Shown here piece by piece: positions 49,587 through 62,749 of a DNA stretch of 64,000 nucleotides. This DNA is from Drosophila pseudoobscura (Eukaryota > Arthropoda > Insecta > Diptera > Drosophilidae), in the NCBI RefSeq assembly GCF_009870125.1, contig NC_046680.1, positions 17,131,501-17,195,500 of the forward strand. The letters are read 5' to 3'. Under the pieces are notes generated by a model. That model was not told the origin of the DNA and did no database searches. It was given only the letters and a program-made list of their open reading frames with translations. Every line of letters begins with the position of its first letter. Position 1 is the stretch's first letter. The translations under genes and the position numbers were made by a program.

Positions 49587-52500
49587 GTAAGAAAATTACC
49601 CCCCTGGCAGAGGGGGAGGACCCCGAATATGTAAATTTTGTGCCGCAGCAATCCCCAACACGTACACCCATTTCTTCAGACTCTGAACAGCCAAAAGAGC
49701 ATTAAGCAACAGAGTAAACATTGGGCCAGAAAAGCCATTGGAAAAGCCAGGAAAATTATGACATAAAGTACAACAAAACAGAGCACCAGCAAAACAGAAT
49801 TGAGAATGTCAGGGGGACGGGGGAAATTTCAATAAATATTCAGGGGCCGCGTCAAGTTATTTTATTAACCTGGCCAGTGCATTCCGTTAAGCAGCAAATA
49901 AATTTCGACATTCACAAGCAGATCTCTGTGGTACGACTGTGGGGAAATTTTCAACAATTTTCCGACGCACACAGACAGCCGACAGTCAGTCCGCCGGATA
50001 GTCAATCAGTCAGTGAGACGGCAGCAGATTCGTGTGCCGCCAAATATTTGATTTGATCTTGCTGTTCATACTCGATGGCCAGAGGGCAAAAACTGCTTTC
50101 CAATTAAACGCCTTTCGTGGAAATTCCGATTGCGTCTTTGGGCAGTCTTTGGCCCCCTACCCTACCCAGCTCCCGTCACGGCCAGACCGGCCCATTTTCA
50201 TTTCCATTCTCAGTAAATTTATGATGCTCCCCTGTCGGGTTTATATTCGTTTTCTATATGCCTTAAATCGTTTTAGATGTGTTTATTTCCCATAGTGAAC
50301 AGTTTCATTCGGCTAATTATTCACATTTTTGGATGGGTAGATTGATGGAAAGCTGCCCAAAAGCATTTCCATGGCGATCTGTTCGAGGGATGTCTTTCAT
50401 CCGCCGAACGGGAGGTGGTCTTTGTCAGATTGACTAACACAATTTTCATAATTAAAAGTGTCAAGAAATTTACTCAACACCCCCCAACGGTCGGTATTGA
50501 TGTGAAGAGGTTGGAGAAAGAGGGAAACGGAAAGCGGAAAACGAGAGCAGACAGGTGCCGGCAGGCAGAGCAAGATGCACGTCCTGCAATTTGCGACTAA
50601 TTCAATTATATTTGCCCATCCATCGTTGCACCCTTTGCACTGTGCCCCTTTCCTCGTCACTTTTCGCACACATGCATAATTCGATTTTCCGGCATTAAAA
50701 GGTATTTTTCAGCGTGATGGAAATCGAAAAAAAGAACTGCAGACACCACGACGTGTTCGCCGTGATGGAAGGGAAAAGGCTACCATGGCGTATGCTGGCT
50801 TTCAGAGTTTATAGCTTGCTCTTGGTTAATGGACGGACACTTTTCCATGGGAAATCAAATTATATTGTTACCTCAGACAATAAACACCACAGCGTATGGT
50901 TCATTTGAACTCCCATTTGGCCCACTGAATTCAGCGAAATATCACAAACCTCGGGATTTGCTTAGCTTTAATGGTTTTGGTTTCGTTGGCCTTTTCCACG
51001 AAAAATCAAACCTTGTAAGCAGACAAGATATAGTTTAGGGGCTACTTTTCCATGTAAAATCATTTTTAATGAAGCAAAATCTCAGCTAAAAGTGCAGACA
51101 CCACCGCGTATGCTTGATTCATAAAACATTAAAATTTTTCGTTCAGTTGGGGACAACTGCAAATGTGTAGTCCTGTGGCAAATCACATTACATTCAACTG
51201 AATCTCCTACACCGCACCCACTCCACTCCCCCCTTTGGGGCACTCTGCTAGTGCGGCTGCTGCTGCGGCTGTGGCTGCGGCTGATGTTGATGTGTTTATC
51301 TGGATCGCTGTTCGTTGTCGGTCTAATTTGCGATAAACTGACACAAGATTGCAGCTACTTTATTCAAATTATGTGATAAGCCGCAGCACAGCCCGCTAAG
51401 CAAACAAAGTGCCAACGAAAATAGCCGCACGAAGAGCTCGACGAAAAAAATGTAACACAGATCCCAAGAATCCCGAATAAACGAAACAGAACCTTCACTG
51501 TATCTAAAAAGGGGGTGCGTGCCAGTTTGACTGTGTGGCACGCGAATCTGTAAGTGAGCCAAGAACTTTGCCCACGGGCGTGGCACTGTATCGTGCTTTA
51601 CTTTGCTTTGCCTGCGGTGTGGAAAGATATACGAAAAAAACTCACGAAAGCCCCTCCAGTAAACAAGAAAATTCAAGCAAAGCTACTGCCTTTCGCGTTT
51701 TCGTTCCCTGTAAATTTCATTCATGTCAGTTTTTTGTTTGCCGTGTGCTGATTAGAGGAGCGCCGACTGATAATTTGCATTGCTCAGAGCGACCACAGAC
51801 AGAGATGGCGATAGCCATGGTGACAGAGAGGGGTAGAGAGTGGGACTACTGGAGAGTATCAGTACTAACGAGCATTTAATGGGAGAGACTTATCTGCAAG
51901 TGGATGTGGATGTGGCTGTGGCTGTGGCTGTGGTGGGCTCCACCCTCGCTCGATCAATATTTATGTGACCAAGTGCGCCACGCTCCCCCCCCTGGTTGAA
52001 GCCAAAAATTTGATGCATTACTCATACGCCCCGTGCTGCAAATGAGCTTCTTGTGGAACTTCATTAAAATTCTGTCCTCTTAATTTGATCAGTTGCTTAG
52101 TTGGGGGAAGCCGAAAGTTATTTCAATTTCCCACATTAAAAAACAAGCAAATTATTTTCGCAAACTTTTCTTCTTTCGTCGTCTACATATGTATCCGTAT
52201 GTATTTAGTTTGCCGAGCAGTTTTTCATTTTCGAAAACATATGTTTTCCTAAGGGGACTGAGCCACAAAAGTTCATCCTTCAACCGCCGTCCAAATGCAC
52301 ATGTTGATGTGCAGACATGAAACGTACACTGAAGAAAGAGTGGGGCATAAACGCAAGTCCTATAATCTAATGAATAAGGGGAATAATTTTGAGGAGAACG
52401 TAAAAGTTGCGATATTAAATGCTGCATTTTGAAAGATCCCATCCCGTTTTTCATACTATGGAAAACAATCTTTTGTAATCTTCTACCCCATTTTTGCGAG

Positions 52501-53072
52501 TGCCCCTTCATATTTTACCTATTCACATACATATTCCGTTGGCTTCTGGCATTCTTTTCCGTTGCCGGAGAAAAAGTTTGCCTTTCGCATTGTGGATGGC
52601 ACTCAATTACAGGGGGAAATGCGCTGAGGCGGAAGCTGTGAAAGGAACTATATATTAAAATAAATATATTGGACAAATGGGGATAGAAACAGAAAGGACT
52701 CACATGCAAGGAGGTGGCTTAACTTCTTGTGAGCTCTGTGTGCTTTTTACCCCAAGTAAACCCCAAATTGAATAAATTATTCAATTATTCCGTTAATTTT
52801 CAAAATTAAATACCTTGTTCACCTCAATTTTAAGCCTTATTTCACAAGTGGCTTATGTCTAATTCCAGCAGCAAAAGTCAAGAGTTTGAAGAACAATATT
52901 TACGGGCTTTGTTTGCTGCCATACAGCACAACGTTTGGCCAGCCCCAAGAAGGTCGGAGCATTATCTTCCGACTGTATAAATATACGTATATGTATTCGT
53001 ATTTGCTAAGCAGAATTCCCCCACAACTTCCGTTCAAAGTGAATGAGTTTCTCCGCCTTAATCTCTTTGCAG
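49587..53072 (+). other. Presumed intron with no visible gene
   Basis: Long AT-rich stretch after the donor at 49587. Simple repeats (TGG/CTG runs near 51245 and 51905) only. Confidence 0.5.
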
Positions 53073-53200
53073 AATGCACTAGCCCCGGCCGACGAGTGGA
53101 CCCTGCTGATCCCCCAACTGACTCGGAGGAGCTCCTCTCCTGCTCCTCTGGCTCCTATCTTCCCTCTTCCTTAGAGCCACGCAGAAGAAGCACCCGAAAG
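53073..53200 (+). other. Candidate internal non-coding exon
   Basis: A 128-base stretch lies between a good acceptor (CTCTTTGCAG) and a good donor (GAAAG|GTATGT). One frame is open throughout (LLSCSSGSYLPSSLEPRRR inside it). That frame cannot run into the Dgk start exon, because the join would meet TGA at once. The other frames have stops. So it is a 5'UTR exon at most, probably between the 49-kb exon and the 62.67-kb exon. Confidence 0.35.
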
Positions 53201-56200
53201 GTATGTAAACATACTCGCATTCGTATAAATTGCCAAATAATTCGTCTGGCGCTTTCGGGGACCATGTTTGGGGCTCATCACGGCAGTGTAAACAGTCACC
53301 CAGTCTGTCTGGGACGGGCCTAACCCGCTCGTCACCCCAGTGCCTGTTTGCCGCGGGCCCCCAAAAGGTTACGCACAGAACATAAATTATTTTCTGTACA
53401 GCAGAACTCTGAATGTTGAATGCTGAATGTTGAATAAATACGATTGTGGGGCTTGTTTGCGCTGTCGTAAAATGTAAGGCTCTCAGGAATATGCCGTCTA
53501 AATAATTTAATTCAATTTTGTTGCCACTTCTATCAACTATCAGCATAATGATGAATGTTGTGTCTGCACTGAGAAAAAGTTGTTCAGTTCGGACTCCCAT
53601 ATTTATTTTCGTGCTTATTAACCAATAATTAAATATATATTACAGAAAACAGTCTGATCTGTTTGCCAGATTGTATTGGTGCTTTTTTTTGGCAGTTACT
53701 ATAAGCCTTGTCCATTACTGATTGTAAGGGCCATCTAAATTGAGCCTGATTTGAATTAATTCTTAGGCGTGTTCAAGAAACTCGTTTCGGTGGGATCAAA
53801 ATTTCTCTGAGTGCATGTGTTTGGCTACTTTTACGGCACATAAAACACTAATAGGAAAGCCATCACAAAAAAGGGCGATAAAAGTTGCACAAATTATGGT
53901 CGTAAAACAATTTATCAAAATATTTCTGACATTCACTACCCAATACGTGGACACACATACAAGCACATGTCAATCATTGTATGGACAGAAGGACATGCTC
54001 ATTAGGCGTGCCCCGGGGCGTGGCAGCGTCCATTCACACAGGATTACAACAGCAATAAAAAATAAACGAAGCATACAATTTTTAGTGCAATAATTATCTG
54101 TTGGCACAGTTGGCGTATTGAAAAACGGAAATAGAAATGACATGGAGCACCGGAGGAGCTACAGACACACAAAAACACGAAAACACACACACACACTCAC
54201 GTTCATTGGTGACGCCATTTTGTGAGAGTCTATGTGAGTGTTCGCGTGGCAAAAGTGTCTATTATTTGATTATTTGCTGTCCGCTTTTTAGAGCCTGGCC
54301 CCCATGTTAATGAGATGCAAATAGAGCTCATGTGCGAAAACGATTTGACCGCCTTGGCATTTGCTTTTCACCATTTGCCATTTGGCCATTTGGCCATTTG
54401 GCCATTGGGAAATTTGCATATGTCCGAATGTGAGTGCGGATAGGATCCGGATATGCGTGCGCATAAGGATAAGGACTCAGACAAGGGACCTTTGGCATAT
54501 CTGTGCATTACAAACAGAACAGCCACGACATCGACAACAACCACGCCGCTCACAAAGTGACGGCAACATGTGATAATGGCGCCTGACAGCCATCCTTTGT
54601 GTGTACGCAATAACATTCACACATCTGCGGAGTGCTGGTGGCTCCTGCACTGACAAAAAAACATCAGGGCATACGAATAGACACTGAAAAAAGGAAAACC
54701 TATGGCCAGCTCCGGCAAAACTCGAATTCAAGAGTTGAACAACGTTTCAACAATTAGAGGTCATTATTTTTATCAGTGTATCAGACTTGGGGCAGAGCCA
54801 TTCAGAAGCAAATCTCGCTATAATACGAAGGCTCGATTGTTAAAGAATAAAGGCCTGATTATGGTAGGGATATCTTTGGTAATGATAATTTAAGAAAACA
54901 ACAATGTTACTGGTTCCAAGGTCTCTCTTGAGCTCACTGTACCGGATCCTGTGGCCAAATACCTAGCAGTCAATTCTGTGGATTCTGTCAATTCCCAGAA
55001 CCAATGCCGATTCATTGACATACATGAGTATGTATGTATGTATGTATTTGGCCAAATGGGTGGTATACATGTGGCCCGCCGAGTGTGTCTCCTTCTGGCT
55101 TCGATTTGGATTCGGTTCTGTCTTTGACGGCGCGTGGCACTCCAATTAGGCGACAAAATACCTTCAATATTTTGTCATGTCTTTGATTTATCCGACTTTC
55201 GAGTGCTGTCGAAATATGTTACATGTGTCACTGCCATTCATTCATTATTTATTTTCTACTCATATGATGGTTCTGTCACCCAGGGCAACCAACGGGTGCA
55301 AAATTAACTTGCATTCCTGTTGGGCATAGCCAATGATTAGACATATGTACATATGTGATGCACTTTGCAGTCTTAAGGGATCCGAGATTTTTTCCAGGCT
55401 TCCGAAAATTGTGAGGTGAAGCAACATCAATTGTTCATTTATTCCACTCGGCCTTCCGCCTGTCCAAAAGCAAATACAAAATCCCACCGTAGAATGTCAA
55501 TAAACTGAACCACTACCCAAACACTACTCACACTTACAACCCACACTTACACTCACACTCGCACCACACCACACCACACCAACCACACCACTCACTCGTA
55601 TACTCTCGGCACTCAGCACTCATTCATTCGCACACTCACACGCATACTCGTGCATGAGACAAATCGACGTCAACGTCAGCGGCGACGTAACATTTCAATG
55701 GCCATTTTCGATGCGGTCGAAACTGGCTCTGACGTCAGAGAACCCCGTACCCGAACCCCGGCCCGGGGGTGATGAGTGCTATACACTCCACACCCGGTTA
55801 CGAGATACTTGTGCCGCACAGATTTATACGCCTTTGCTGTGAGTCTATCTCTGTGTGCGCCTGTAATTTGGGGCAGCCAAAAAGCTTTTGCTATTTCAGT
55901 TTGTTAGTTGTAAGTGCGGCCATTGTCGTAGCTGCAGGCCACAGCCCCAACCCAAACCCAAACCCAAACACGAATCCTAATCGATGGGAAATGATTCTAT
56001 ATCTCAGTGTCTGGCGGCGGATGTAGGGAGCCGCTTAAATCTTGCCTCAAGTCTCAGTGAAAGCATCTGAAACGGCACAGAGACCGCTTTAAGGAGAATA
56101 ATATTCTCTTGAATTTTGGCCATGAAATTAATCAAATATTTGGCATCCGAAAGGAGGAACATCCGTGTAAACATGCGGACATGACAGCCACTGAGGAAAT

Positions 56201-59200
56201 CGTAGCAGAAACAAAGCCAAACAAAATCTTGAGGAAATCTTTCTAATTGTGGCAATTCAATCAAGTTGCCTGCCTCCGATTGGCGATGCGCCCTCACCCT
56301 CCCCCCTGCCCCAACCACCTCTGCCACCTTCAGGCTGCATGGGGCTTCGAGCTCCGGTGGCAGTGCCGTTTCCAGTGCCGGTCCGGCAGGTGTGGCCAAT
56401 GTCTAAGGTTAGCCATAAGATCATTCTGTATTTTTATATGCGCCGAAAGACGCGGACGCCTCTCCATGGCCCATCCATCTGTCTGTCCATCCGTCCAGCT
56501 ATTTGTTTGTTTGTCCGTCTGCCTATTTTTATATCCGTGGGCCTCCAGCATACGGCACATGCGGACCTGGCCACGCTTTCTGTTTATTGAAGACAAAACC
56601 GTTTTTATTGTTTTAAAAATTATTTTCGGCACCCCATGAACATGAACGAGCCACACCTCCCCCGTTCATACTCCTAGGAAGTGGGGCAGTCGTCATCAAT
56701 TTCCATTTGAAAGCTGTCTGCCGTCGATCAAAGTGAAAAGTCAAACGGCGGGCACATAAGGAAGGAGGAGGAGAATCACAGGTTCTCTCTCCAGAAACCC
56801 AAGCGGAAATATATTTTCGCACAGGGCCCCTATCAAAAACAGATGGAGAAACAGTTCCAGTTGGATCGCTTAGGAAGAGGATCCTATCCGGGTCTTGGGT
56901 CGTGAGTCTTGGCTCTTGGGTCTGCCGGGGACAGAGCTTCCCTTGTGGCCCGTGGCATCGCTGTTGAGTGAGGACTTTGCGGCGGGGTTTATTTTTGGCA
57001 TAAAAGCGTTTTGCAAGCATTAATTACGCATTCAAGGCACGTTCTCGGCGCGGTCTGAGCGTAAATCAAATTAAAAGTTCGCCCTTTGGCCTACACCATA
57101 CCATGCTCCTGTCCGCCCTTCTCCCCGACTTCCACTCCGGGGGAATACGTAACAAAGCAAGTTCAACTGTTTAGTCGCCCAATTAACAACAATTAAATCC
57201 CGCATAAAACAAATCCACAAAAGAAAGAACTGTCTAAATCAGTTGGAGCTCTCGCTCTGAAAATCCCCGTTTGAAGTGGGGCCAAGTGAAAAAGCATTTT
57301 TCACGGCCAGCCCCATAGGAAATTGAAAGCAAACAAAGGCAAATAGAGCGAAAAGCTTGCCCCCCATTCAAGGCCATCTACTTGATAGGGGCTGAAACTT
57401 GGTATCTCATCTACTTCTACTTGTTCTTGGGTGAGAGGAACTACCTCTTATGTTTCCTTCTTCGATGTCATCTTCCAGTACCATTTTCGATTAATTCAAA
57501 ATCTGTTCTTCGCTCCTCAGCCTCTCATCCTAGGGTACGCAGTCTTTCATCACATGAGAGTGCACTCAAGTTCGTTTAATTTCTGCCTCTTGGCTCCATT
57601 ATTTCTATTTCCGTGACTGCCACTGATGTTTCATCTTCCGACTATTGAAGGTTCGTATTGTTGGAGCGAAACTTGTGGCGGAACCCACGCGCAAATCTCA
57701 TTTGTATTTAATTTTGTCATTTTTCCATTTGGAAGCGATTGGCCGTCATACAGTGTGCACTTGATCCTCGTAAAGACAGGACGTGACGCTACATGCCAGA
57801 CTCACAAAAGAGCTGGGGTGCACAGGGTGCCGAGGATTCCGAGGATGAGTGGAAACTGCATGGCGTCGGATGCAGACAATAAATTTGATTCAATTGCTGT
57901 CAAGTGGACGGCGAGAGGCAGTCGGAGACGGAGACGGAGACAGAAAACTATGCGTCCTTTCTTGTTCAAAAATAGTTGTCATGTTCCTTTGTCAGTGCCC
58001 CCAGTCGCCTTCGCCGTCGCCGACGCCGTCGCCATTGCCATTTCCATCGAGTCCGTGTTGCCGTCGCCCCCACCGTTTGCGGCAGCTGATTGTGCATGAC
58101 CAGTATTTGATAAAGGAGCTCTATAGACACTCGTATACGTATGGCTGCAGCTCTGGCTAAAGAACTGAAGCGAAATAACAATGACAGAGAGGTTTTCTTC
58201 GCTCTGGTCCCCTTCTTTGTGCGAGGCGACTTTCCCTTTCCTTTCTGCTCTCTTCCTTTTGGCACTGACAGGCGGAAGTGGGACGCACAAAGCGAGTAGC
58301 GATACGAGCCGACGCGACGCTTAAGAAGCGCTTCCTGTGCGAGAGGAGGCATCGTCGCCAGTTCTGTCAAAGTCTGGAAAAATACAATTGCACTTTATTC
58401 CAGTGCCACGCCCACACCGAGTCGATGCACACTTTTAATTGCTCCGAGCTCCAGTTGTGTCCTGTCCAATCGTGTCCTGTCCGGTGCCAGTTGTGACATT
58501 TGCTGCCATGGTCATCGACGATGTGGGTATGGGTGTGGGTGTGGGCGTGGGTGTGCTCCTGAATGTGGGCGTGGGCGTGCTAAGCTGACACTTTATGACA
58601 GAGTTTAAGCCGTAGCTTACCACAGGCTGTCTCCTCTGCCCAAGCCCCTTCCCAGGCCCAGGCCCAGGCCCAAGCCCAGTGTCACAAGCAACATGCCCTA
58701 TACCCCAGTTGGCCTGTAACCGCATTTCATGCCCCCAAAAATAGATACCAACAAAATTGTTTGGGGCAGCTGCAATATCCCCTGTTTCGAAGAAGGACTT
58801 CATTTCGTTGCCGAGGCTTTCAAGGCGGCGAAGGTCTTCAGGTACTCCCAAATAACATCGGAAAATCCAACAAATGGAGACTGTACGAAAGGCTTGAGCA
58901 CTGAATAATAGCTGACGGCTGAACCTAGTTTATGGCACATTTCTTTGACAGTCGGATTGTGATCCATAATTATGTAATATATCCCTAAGTACTCGCCGTG
59001 TAGTTTCCAACTTCTGAGAAGAGTGCTTTTGCTTTTTCAAAGCATTTTTTCTCATGTTTGCATTAAAAAAAGCAAGGAACACCACTTTCCGTAGTCATAG
59101 CAACATCTTCCGGGTCCTGGCACTGTACGACCCTCATATACGATAAGCTCTAGTGCCAGGTTCATTCCTTTTGCCACTCGAGTGCCCCCCACTCATGTTT

Positions 59201-62200
59201 ATATTCAATGATGAATACCACTGCCATGTTTGTATGTGCATTCAGCGGAGTGAATGACAAAAGAAAGAGCGCACCAGATTTCCTTATTGGATTTTATGCA
59301 TGGAGTGTGATTTTCTGTTTGCCAAACAAATCAGCGGAAGGACAAAAAAGGTTCTTAATTAAAGAGGAATTCGATGGGAACATATTGTTTTTATTTTATC
59401 AATATTTACGTTTTTTTCCGCATCATAATCGTATTCGTATCCACTCCATCCGCTCTATATAAATGTGCGTTTATACAGAAACTGAACTGAAAAAGCAATT
59501 GAGCTGGTTCTGCAGACAAATAATTTATTTATGCGCCTTCTGTGTCCTTTTTGACAGCAATTGATTTGCAATCATTCATCCAACTCCTCTCCCAAAGCTC
59601 TTCAATAATTTATATTGAAAAAAGCGTCCTCTTCGAGGCGGAATTTCTTTGTTAAATACTGGTAATACTCGCAACAACTGGCCAAATGAAGTGTCAATAA
59701 TTATAAGAGCGCTCCAACGGCCAGCTCCAGCAGAGACAAGAATGCTCCGTTGATCCATTTGAGTTTACAATGGTTAAATATTCATGGATTTCTGCGCCAA
59801 TATTTACCCGATTAATATGCATACGTATTTTGCGGATGTGAATGGATAGATAGCCTGCTGCATATGGGACACCCCCATGAAATCATAAATCTTGTTTTAA
59901 CAACTAATTACAATTCAAGGGGGGCTTTTGAAAAAATATATTCGTTATTGATGTGCTGGGAAAAAAATGATTGTATTTTTTTTTTTTTGCTGGTCAGCCA
60001 TCAGTGATGGTGAGGGCCCATTAAAAAGGGAAAGCCACAAGGCCAAAGGCCATAAAAAATCACAATATGCTGCTATTTTATTTGATTTACTTTTATTATT
60101 GCCATGCCACAGAGACAAGGGCATGGCATCCCTCCTCAAGAATAATCATTTGGTGAGCAAATTTTAAGCATAAAACGAAAGGAAACGAAAATGGCTCTGC
60201 GTTGGACATTTATGTGCTAGATTTTATGGCAATTTTGTTTCGGCTAAAACAATGAGAGCAGCAAACCGTATAAATGTGTGTTCGCATGCATCTCGCTCGC
60301 ATATATATTCAATCTCATAAAAGGACAAACTGAATCAGAGCTGGATCTGATGCCCATTGTATGCGATTTACATGGCCAGAAGTGAAAGAAGCGGTCGCAT
60401 AATCTAATAATATTTTATGTGGAGAGCATAAAAATCACAGCACGCCACTTGAGAGTCCGTTGAACTTGCTCTCTGTCTGAACGACTCTCCTCGATTCTAT
60501 CTAAGTAGCCAGCGATGGATGGATGAATGGATGGATGAAAAGAAAGAAAGAAAAAGGAAAGGACATATCCATTATTGACCAACAAAGACCGACAAAAAAT
60601 CCATGGCAATTTATTGAAGTTCTCTTGTCGTTGTCCAAGGACCATTAAGAGCAGAAAGCGAGCCACATCTGAGAAAGATTTTTATGATGATGACTTCAAA
60701 AAAGAAAACCCACACATCCATTGCCCAATGCTCCTCCATTAACAAGGAAATTAACATTCAGATTACGCATACGCCATGTGCGCTGTGGGCACTTTATTCG
60801 TGGCTGTGCGTACCCTATATACTTAATGCAGTGTATTATGTCAATGGAAATTAATTATATTACACATAATAGCTGGATCTCGGGGACTTTCTTTCCTTTA
60901 AAGAGTATTGTTTCTATGTAACAGGTATCGCATGGTCGAAATCAATGCTCACTCATTATTTCATACGTATATCCATTGGTATTTTCATTTGTATTTTCAT
61001 TTGCATTTTCATTAGTTTATTATCCAAGCATTGTAAAAACTTTTAGCGCGCTCCAGGCATAAATGCCAAATGAGCTGTGAATAATGGCATGGCATGGGGC
61101 GGGCGGACGGAATGCCACCGGGCGGGTGTTGGGGGGTCTGATGTTGTGTGTTCCTTCCCGCTTAAGTATCTGTTAACAGTTCTATTCGAAGACTCCAACT
61201 ATTTCTGCAATGAGCGGTGAAATCGCTCGTGAATTATGAATTTTCTGGCGGCACTCACAGAAATTTTCAACAGGGCATGGCATGGACATGGCAGTGTGGA
61301 GCAGAGAGTGGATGAAATGATAAGCTAGTCCAATCAGTTGATTATAGCAATCTAAATATAACAGAAATAGCATCAGACAAAAGCTTTGCAAAAAGATTCC
61401 ATGTGAAATGAATAAATAAAAACGTTAAATGGCAAGAGAGTAAAAATAAACGCTCCGCAAATTGAGAAGGCCAAAAAACAAAAGCAAAAGCCAACAAATA
61501 TATGTACATATTGTACATCTGCATATATCAAATACGATTCCCGTCAGTTCCACCTCTGTTATTTCTGTCCATCACTCTGTTCTTCCATTCCTATTCCTGT
61601 ACCATACCCATGCCCTATACCTACATATACCTATATTTATGTGCAGATCTTTGCCTATGTTTTTATATCCCCAAGTGCTCAGGTGTGGGCGTTTGATTTT
61701 CCTACATGTGGACTGCCAAGGAATCCCATCAAATGGTGGACGACAAGCGACATACGCCAAATTGTGTGGCGTCACAATCATGACAGAGCTGGAGGATGGG
61801 TGCCACGGCAGATCAAGCCAAAACATGATAATTGCTATGCTAATCATGAGGAAACTCCCGCTCCCACGGCTGATAATGATGATGATGGTGGAAATAATGA
61901 CGTGTCATGTGTGGCAAATGACACACCCCCACATAGATAGAGGCAGATAGACAAACAGCTGGCAGAACTGGCAGAAAACTAAAATTGGCCAATTCTCGAT
62001 GGCACAGTGGGCGAATGGTATCTCATTGGTGAAATGGTGAAAAGCTCTCAGCATACCTCTTGAAGCTCTCTCCTTGGTATTCCCGGCATCCCAGTCTGCA
62101 TTTAATAGACTGGGAAGGGGCGAAATTCCTGTCACACTTTCGAAGATAATCCATCCAATAATTAGTATAAATATAGATTTATAGGTCGATCCAATGCAGT

Positions 62201-62665
62201 GTGCCATGCCATCAAATGGCACTCTCTGCCATGGCCAGTATATAGCAGTCGGTGGATGTTGCCAGGCCAAGTGAAAGTGTGGCAAGACCCACAGTGGGGT
62301 AGTGAATGGGGTGGCGGGGGGTCGGAAAGTTGTGGGAAAGATAACATTTTTCAGCAATTTAGTTTTCAACGCACACAGAACGTATTGATTCCACCCGATT
62401 CCCACAGGCACGTCCGCAGTCAGAACGAGCGACGTGACCACACACACACCCGCACACACCCACACACACCCACACACAACAGAGTAACCGTGTGAGAGAG
62501 TATGCGTGTAGCCGTGTGCGTGTGAAAAGAATATATAGTTTTGAATGTAAATGCAAATGCGAAATGCAAATGCAATAAATTATGCGTGCTCTGGCTGATT
62601 GCCGGGACATTTTATGATAGAAATTACAATTTGTCACCACTTGTTATTTATTCGCATACTTTCAG
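53201..62665 (+). other. Presumed large intron with no visible gene
   Basis: 9.5 kb without a supported exon on either strand. It includes ACAC and CACACC runs (about 54183-54198, 55536-55600 and 62437-62480), a degenerate GGGCGT/GTGGGC run near 58550 and several A/T tracts. Regulatory content is likely but cannot be read directly. Confidence 0.55.
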
Positions 62666-62749
62666 GCAACATGAATATTGGCGTGGCACCAACGAAATGG
62701 GATAAATTGTCGCCGCGCGAGTTCCTGCAGCTGCAGGAGTTGGCCTCAT
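62666..62749 (+). CDS. Dgk: Dgk, first coding exon (diacylglycerol kinase), partial
   Basis: Acceptor CATACTTTCAG and donor TCAT|GTAAGT bound an exon of 84 bases. Translation starts at ATG 62671 with MNIGVAPTKWDKLSPREFLQ and runs 26 codons plus one base to the donor. The sequence KWxxLSPxEFxQLQ...A is the opening of the recoverin-homology (RVH) domain of type I diacylglycerol kinases (DGK alpha, beta, gamma), which precedes the EF hands. The enzyme turns diacylglycerol into phosphatidic acid at membranes, using calcium regulation through these N-terminal parts. The remaining exons (EF hands, C1 domains, catalytic domain) lie beyond the window. I recall fly Dgk at 43E, which agrees with the neighbours. 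Confidence 0.8.

Noticed and set aside
53073-53200. Coding exon for an N-terminal Dgk extension.
   Set aside because: Its only open frame meets a stop on joining to the Dgk start exon.
58435-58851. A 138-codon - strand frame with Pro/Thr repeats.
   Set aside because: It derives from a degenerate GTGGGC tandem run and shows no splice or promoter context.
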